Assembly: GCF_016803135.1 (NCBI RefSeq)
Contig: NZ_JAEVFE010000005.1
Span: forward strand, 145,184-209,183
DNA length: 64,000 nt
Direction of reading: 5' to 3'
Origin: Altererythrobacter sp. C41
GTDB lineage: Bacteria; Pseudomonadota; Alphaproteobacteria; Sphingomonadales; Sphingomonadaceae
The notes below the pieces were generated by a model, which saw only the letters and a list, made by a program, of their open reading frames with translations, searched no databases and was not told the origin of the DNA. Numbering within the stretch: position 1 is the stretch's first letter; every line of letters begins with the position of its first letter. The translations under genes and the position numbers were made by a program. Below, in pieces: positions 61,143 to 64,000 of this stretch.

Positions 61143-61178
61143 ATGGAGCGCGTGCCTGGCGTTCCAACGGGAGGATCG

Positions 61179-62798
61179 ATGCAACAGGACGCGCAAGCCA
61201 CCATCGACGCGGAGCGGGACGGGCTTTTCAACCAGCTTGCCGAAATCATCGGGCGCCAGAATGTCCAGCTCGACGAGGCGCGGCGGCGGCTGTTCAGCGA
61301 AGATATCTGGCGGCCGGTAAATTCCGTCGTCGCCATGGTGGCAGCGCCCGGCTCGTTAGCCGAGCTGGCAAAGACGGTCGCTGCAGTTCATGCGGCCGGC
61401 TATGCGATCGCGCCGCGCGGATCGGGCATGAGTTACACGGGCGGATACGTCCCGGCACACGACCGGACGGTCTCGCTCGATATGTCGCGCATGAACCGTA
61501 TCCTGCGCATCAGCCGCGAGGATATGACGATCACCGTCGAAGCCGGGGCGACCTGGAAGGACATGAACGAGGCCCTGGCGCAGCAGGGGCTGCGCACGCC
61601 CTTCTGGGGGCCGATGTCGGGCCTCGTCTCCACGGTAGGGGGCGGACTGGCTCAGTTGAACGCCATGTTCGGGGCCGCGCGCTACGGCACCTCGAGCGAG
61701 AGCGTGGTCTCGCTCACAGTCGTCGCGGCCGACGGCTCGATCGTCCGAACCGGTGCGTGCGGACCAGATGGACAGACCCCACACTATCGGCACTACGGTC
61801 CCGATCTCGCAGGCCTTTTTTGCGGAGATTGCGGCACGCTCGGCATCAAGGCGGAAGTCACATTCCGTCTGATCGAGGCGCCGGCTTTCGAAGATCATCT
61901 GTCCTTCTCGTTTCCCGATGGCGAAAGTCTCTTGCGCGCGATGGCGGAGGTGGCCCGGCGGGGTATCGCGGCCGAGACCTGCGCGTTCGATCCGGGTTTG
62001 ACGGCGGTGCGTCTGCAGCGCGCGTCGCTCGCATCGGACGTCAAGACGCTCGGAGCGGTGGTCGCCAAGGAAAAGAACCTCGGCAAGGGACTGTTCGCGG
62101 CGGCGAAGATCGCGATGGGCGGGCGCAATTTCATCGCACCGACCGATTATCCGCTTCACATAATCTGCGAAGGCCGGTCGAAGGCCGCGGTCGATGCGGA
62201 CGTTGCCGTCGCGCGGAAGGTGGCTGGAAGTTTCGGCGGGGAGGAGGTCGAAAATACGATCGCGAAAGTCATTCGCGCGATGCCCTTTCCCGCGCTCAAT
62301 TCCATGCTCGGCCCCACGGGCGAGGCCTGGGTTCCCGTCCACGGCGTTTGTTCGCTTTCGAACGCGCCCCGGATATTCAAGGAAATTCAGGCGCTTTATG
62401 CAGTGCGCAAGGCGCAGATGGATGCGCAGGGGATCCACACCGGGTTCCTCTTTACCTCCATGGCCAGCAACGGGCTGATTATCGAGCCGGTGTTCTTCTG
62501 GCCGCAAGGATGGCGGCCGGTCCATGAATCCGCCGTGGAACCCTCGCACCTGGCGCGGCTGCAGCAGCGCGAGCCCAATGCGGCGGCGACGGCGCTCGTA
62601 ACGGAACTGCGCCAGGCGGTGATTGACGTGTTCGCCCGCTACGGATGCGGTTTCTTCCAGATCGGCCGAACCTATCCCTACCGGGAAAGCCGCGACGACC
62701 TGTCGACGAAGCTTCTCGATGCAGTGAAGGACGTCATAGATCCGGACGGTGTCTTCAATCCGGGCGTGCTCGGCTTTCCGTTCAAGGGTGCGGCATGA
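61179..62798 (+). CDS. FAD-linked oxidase (GlcD/VAO family) 2
   Basis: The 539-residue paralogue of the oxidase at 45822-47426 has IAPRGSGMSYTGGYVPAH (about residues 76-93), MTITVEAGATWKDMNEAL, MSGLVSTVGGGLAQ and GTLGIKAEVTFRLI, ending IGRTYPYRESRDD and VIDPDGVFNPGVLGF. GGGAGGA precedes the ATG at 61179; an ATG at 61143 lies inside operator F and was not chosen. It overlaps the downstream MDR gene by ATGA. The two oxidases may act on successive intermediates or on stereoisomers. Confidence 0.88.
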   Translation: MQQDAQATIDAERDGLFNQLAEIIGRQNVQLDEARRRLFSEDIWRPVNSVVAMVAAPGSLAELAKTVAAVHAAGYAIAPRGSGMSYTGGYVPAHDRTVSLDMSRMNRILRISREDMTITVEAGATWKDMNEALAQQGLRTPFWGPMSGLVSTVGGGLAQLNAMFGAARYGTSSESVVSLTVVAADGSIVRTGACGPDGQTPHYRHYGPDLAGLFCGDCGTLGIKAEVTFRLIEAPAFEDHLSFSFPDGESLLRAMAEVARRGIAAETCAFDPGLTAVRLQRASLASDVKTLGAVVAKEKNLGKGLFAAAKIAMGGRNFIAPTDYPLHIICEGRSKAAVDADVAVARKVAGSFGGEEVENTIAKVIRAMPFPALNSMLGPTGEAWVPVHGVCSLSNAPRIFKEIQALYAVRKAQMDAQGIHTGFLFTSMASNGLIIEPVFFWPQGWRPVHESAVEPSHLARLQQREPNAAATALVTELRQAVIDVFARYGCGFFQIGRTYPYRESRDDLSTKLLDAVKDVIDPDGVFNPGVLGFPFKGAA

Positions 62799-63805
62799 CG
62801 GAGACCTACCGTGCGATAGAGCTGCGGCGCTTTGCGGATGGTTTTCGCAGTGGCGCAGAGATCGTCACCCTCGACAGGCGTCCCCCTGCACCGGGCGAAT
62901 TGCTCGTGCGCAATCTCTATTGCGGCGTGAACGGGATTTTCGACACCCAGATCGCCCGCAATGCTGTCGACTACGTCAAGATCGCACTGCCCACTCTCAC
63001 CGGGGTCGAGGCATTGGGGATCGTCGAAGCGACCGGGTCCGACGTGAGCGGCTTCGCGGCGGGCGACCCGGTCGTGACGACCCGTTTTCCCGGCGGCTAC
63101 CGCGAATGGAACATCGCTCCGGCCTCACATTTCGTGCGCGTTCCGGAAGCGAAGCCCGAATGGCTTGCATTGGCTTCGACCGGCGTGTCGGCGATGCTGG
63201 CGATCGAGCATGTCGGCGCGCTTCGGGATGGCGAGACAGTGGCGATCTCCGCCGCCGCGGGCGGATTGGGCCATATACTTGTCCAGCTTGCAGCGCTCCG
63301 CGGCTGTCATGTCGTAGCAGTCTGTGGCGGGCAGGAGAAGAGCGATTTCGTACGCTCACTCGGCGCCCGGCGCGTCATCGACTACCGGACGGAATCGGTC
63401 GCGGAAGTGCTTGCGGCCGAATATCCGGACAAGCTGGACGTAGCGATCGATACGGTCAGCGGCACCATATTCGACGCGTTTCTCGACAATGTCGCGCCCC
63501 ACGGGCGGGTGGTCGTAGGCGGCGCCGCGGCCGATCTGGAAGGCCGGCCGGAGATCGTCACGCAGCCCCGCATCGCGCACAAGCTCTATTACAAGGGCGC
63601 CTCGGTGCGCGGTTTCATGAACGGCTTGCTGACGGACCATTGGCCCGCCGCGCGAGAGAAAGTGTTCGAGCTCTACGCCGACGGCCAGTTGAATATCACC
63701 TTCGACAGCCGTCGCCACGTCGGCATCGAAGGAATTTTCGATGCGGTCGAGCACCTGCTGTCCGGGCGGTCGATGGGCAAAGTCATCGTGGATCTGCGCT
63801 CGTGA
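62795..63805 (+). CDS. MDR-family reductase 3 (ZADH2/prostaglandin reductase-3-like)
   Basis: The 336-residue zinc-free MDR protein has LLVRNLYCGVNGIFDTQIA, TGVEALGIVEATGSDVSGFA, the nucleotide-binding motif SAAAGGLGHILVQLAALRG (about residues 152-170) and VAIDTVSGTIFDAFLDN. It ends in GKVIVDL. The layout fits NADPH-dependent enone or enoyl reductases. It overlaps the FAD oxidase gene by ATGA. It is followed 67 bases later by the hydantoinase gene. Confidence 0.87.
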   Translation: MTETYRAIELRRFADGFRSGAEIVTLDRRPPAPGELLVRNLYCGVNGIFDTQIARNAVDYVKIALPTLTGVEALGIVEATGSDVSGFAAGDPVVTTRFPGGYREWNIAPASHFVRVPEAKPEWLALASTGVSAMLAIEHVGALRDGETVAISAAAGGLGHILVQLAALRGCHVVAVCGGQEKSDFVRSLGARRVIDYRTESVAEVLAAEYPDKLDVAIDTVSGTIFDAFLDNVAPHGRVVVGGAAADLEGRPEIVTQPRIAHKLYYKGASVRGFMNGLLTDHWPAAREKVFELYADGQLNITFDSRRHVGIEGIFDAVEHLLSGRSMGKVIVDLRS

Positions 63806-63872
63806 AACGGAACCGCATCGCGGCGGGTCGGCGCATCCATTTTCACCTCTCAATCAGCTGCAAGGATTATTC

Positions 63873-64000
63873 GTGACATATCGTCTTGGAGTGGATGTAG
63901 GCGGGACTTTCACCGACCTGTTGTTGTTTAACGAGGTGACGGGCGAGTTTTGGCGTCACAAGACGCCGTCGACGCCGTCGGACAGTTCGGAAGGCATTTT
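63873..64000 (+). CDS. Hydantoinase/oxoprolinase family, A-subunit N terminus (partial)
   Basis: The visible 42 codons, from a GTG at 63873, read MTYRLGVDVGGTFTDLLLFN and continue with KTPSTPSDSSEGI. The GVDVGGTFTD phosphate-binding motif is diagnostic of the ATP-dependent HyuA/oxoprolinase family. Members open hydantoin or 5-oxoproline rings, or carboxylate ketones such as acetone and acetophenone. The gene runs off the right edge. A HyuB partner would be expected next. It extends the plus-strand operon. Confidence 0.88.
   Translation, partial: MTYRLGVDVGGTFTDLLLFNEVTGEFWRHKTPSTPSDSSEGI

Noticed and set aside
32435..64000. Transposon-borne or plasmid island with mobility genes
   Set aside because: The content is island-like, but no transposase, integrase, conjugation or partition gene is visible, so mobility cannot be claimed.

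Overview
The window looks like the chromosome of a GC-rich alphaproteobacterium of the order Sphingomonadales, probably Erythrobacteraceae. The evidence is the set of TonB-dependent receptors, the DUF2155/NDUFA12 pair next to aat, the NusG/SecE block, and small proteins of sphingomonad type. No rRNA, CRISPR array, transposase or integrase is visible.

Region 1 (1-20.3 kb) is mostly housekeeping. It holds nusG (cut by the window edge) and secE, an alanine/glycine:cation symporter, tRNA-Trp, aat, DUF2155, NDUFA12-like, DUF192 and recX. It continues with a stand-alone fatty-acyl-AMP ligase, a TelA trio, mannose-1-phosphate guanylyltransferase, a TonB-like protein, a siderophore-type receptor, a 2-oxoglutarate oxygenase beside a nucleoside transporter, a queuosine-precursor transporter, and an Lrp regulator divergent from a leucine-dehydrogenase-like gene.

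Region 2 (20.3-32.4 kb) is a compact D-amino-acid/peptide utilisation cluster. One operon (28.6 to 20.3 kb) reads M19 dipeptidase, TonB receptor, DgcN (DUF1611), YkvI-like transporter, S12 hydrolase, second M19 dipeptidase. A second operon (31.7 to 28.7 kb) reads S12 hydrolase, DgcA (dipeptide epimerase). A divergent XRE-cupin regulator flanks it. An identical 21-bp promoter/operator copy lies in front of both operons. The first dipeptidase has no stop codon before the receptor, so the two form one 1110-codon frame.

Region 3 (32.5-64 kb, running off the end) is a dense catabolic island entered through an AT-rich spacer with a degenerate tRNA-like sequence. One minus-strand operon (41.1 to 33.6 kb) encodes an HMG-CoA-lyase-like enzyme, an isochorismatase-fold amidase, two PuuE/imidase-type deacetylase-fold proteins, LeuC- and LeuD-like hydratase subunits, an isocitrate-lyase-family C-C lyase and an alcohol dehydrogenase. 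I read it as a possible route imide -> half-amide -> substituted maleate -> substituted malate -> pyruvate plus a fatty acid. Around it lie a class III CoA-transferase, VOC and alpha/beta-hydrolase proteins with unusual nucleophile elbows, two GlcD-type FAD oxidases, two MFS carriers, a TonB receptor, MmgE/PrpD, an SDR, a HapK-like protein, a methyltransferase, a KstD-like flavoprotein, three MDR reductases in all, and the start of a hydantoinase A. Recurrent AT-rich ATATRTCAWA-type half-sites in front of at least six promoters suggest co-regulation by a factor encoded elsewhere. The substrate is not identifiable from sequence alone.
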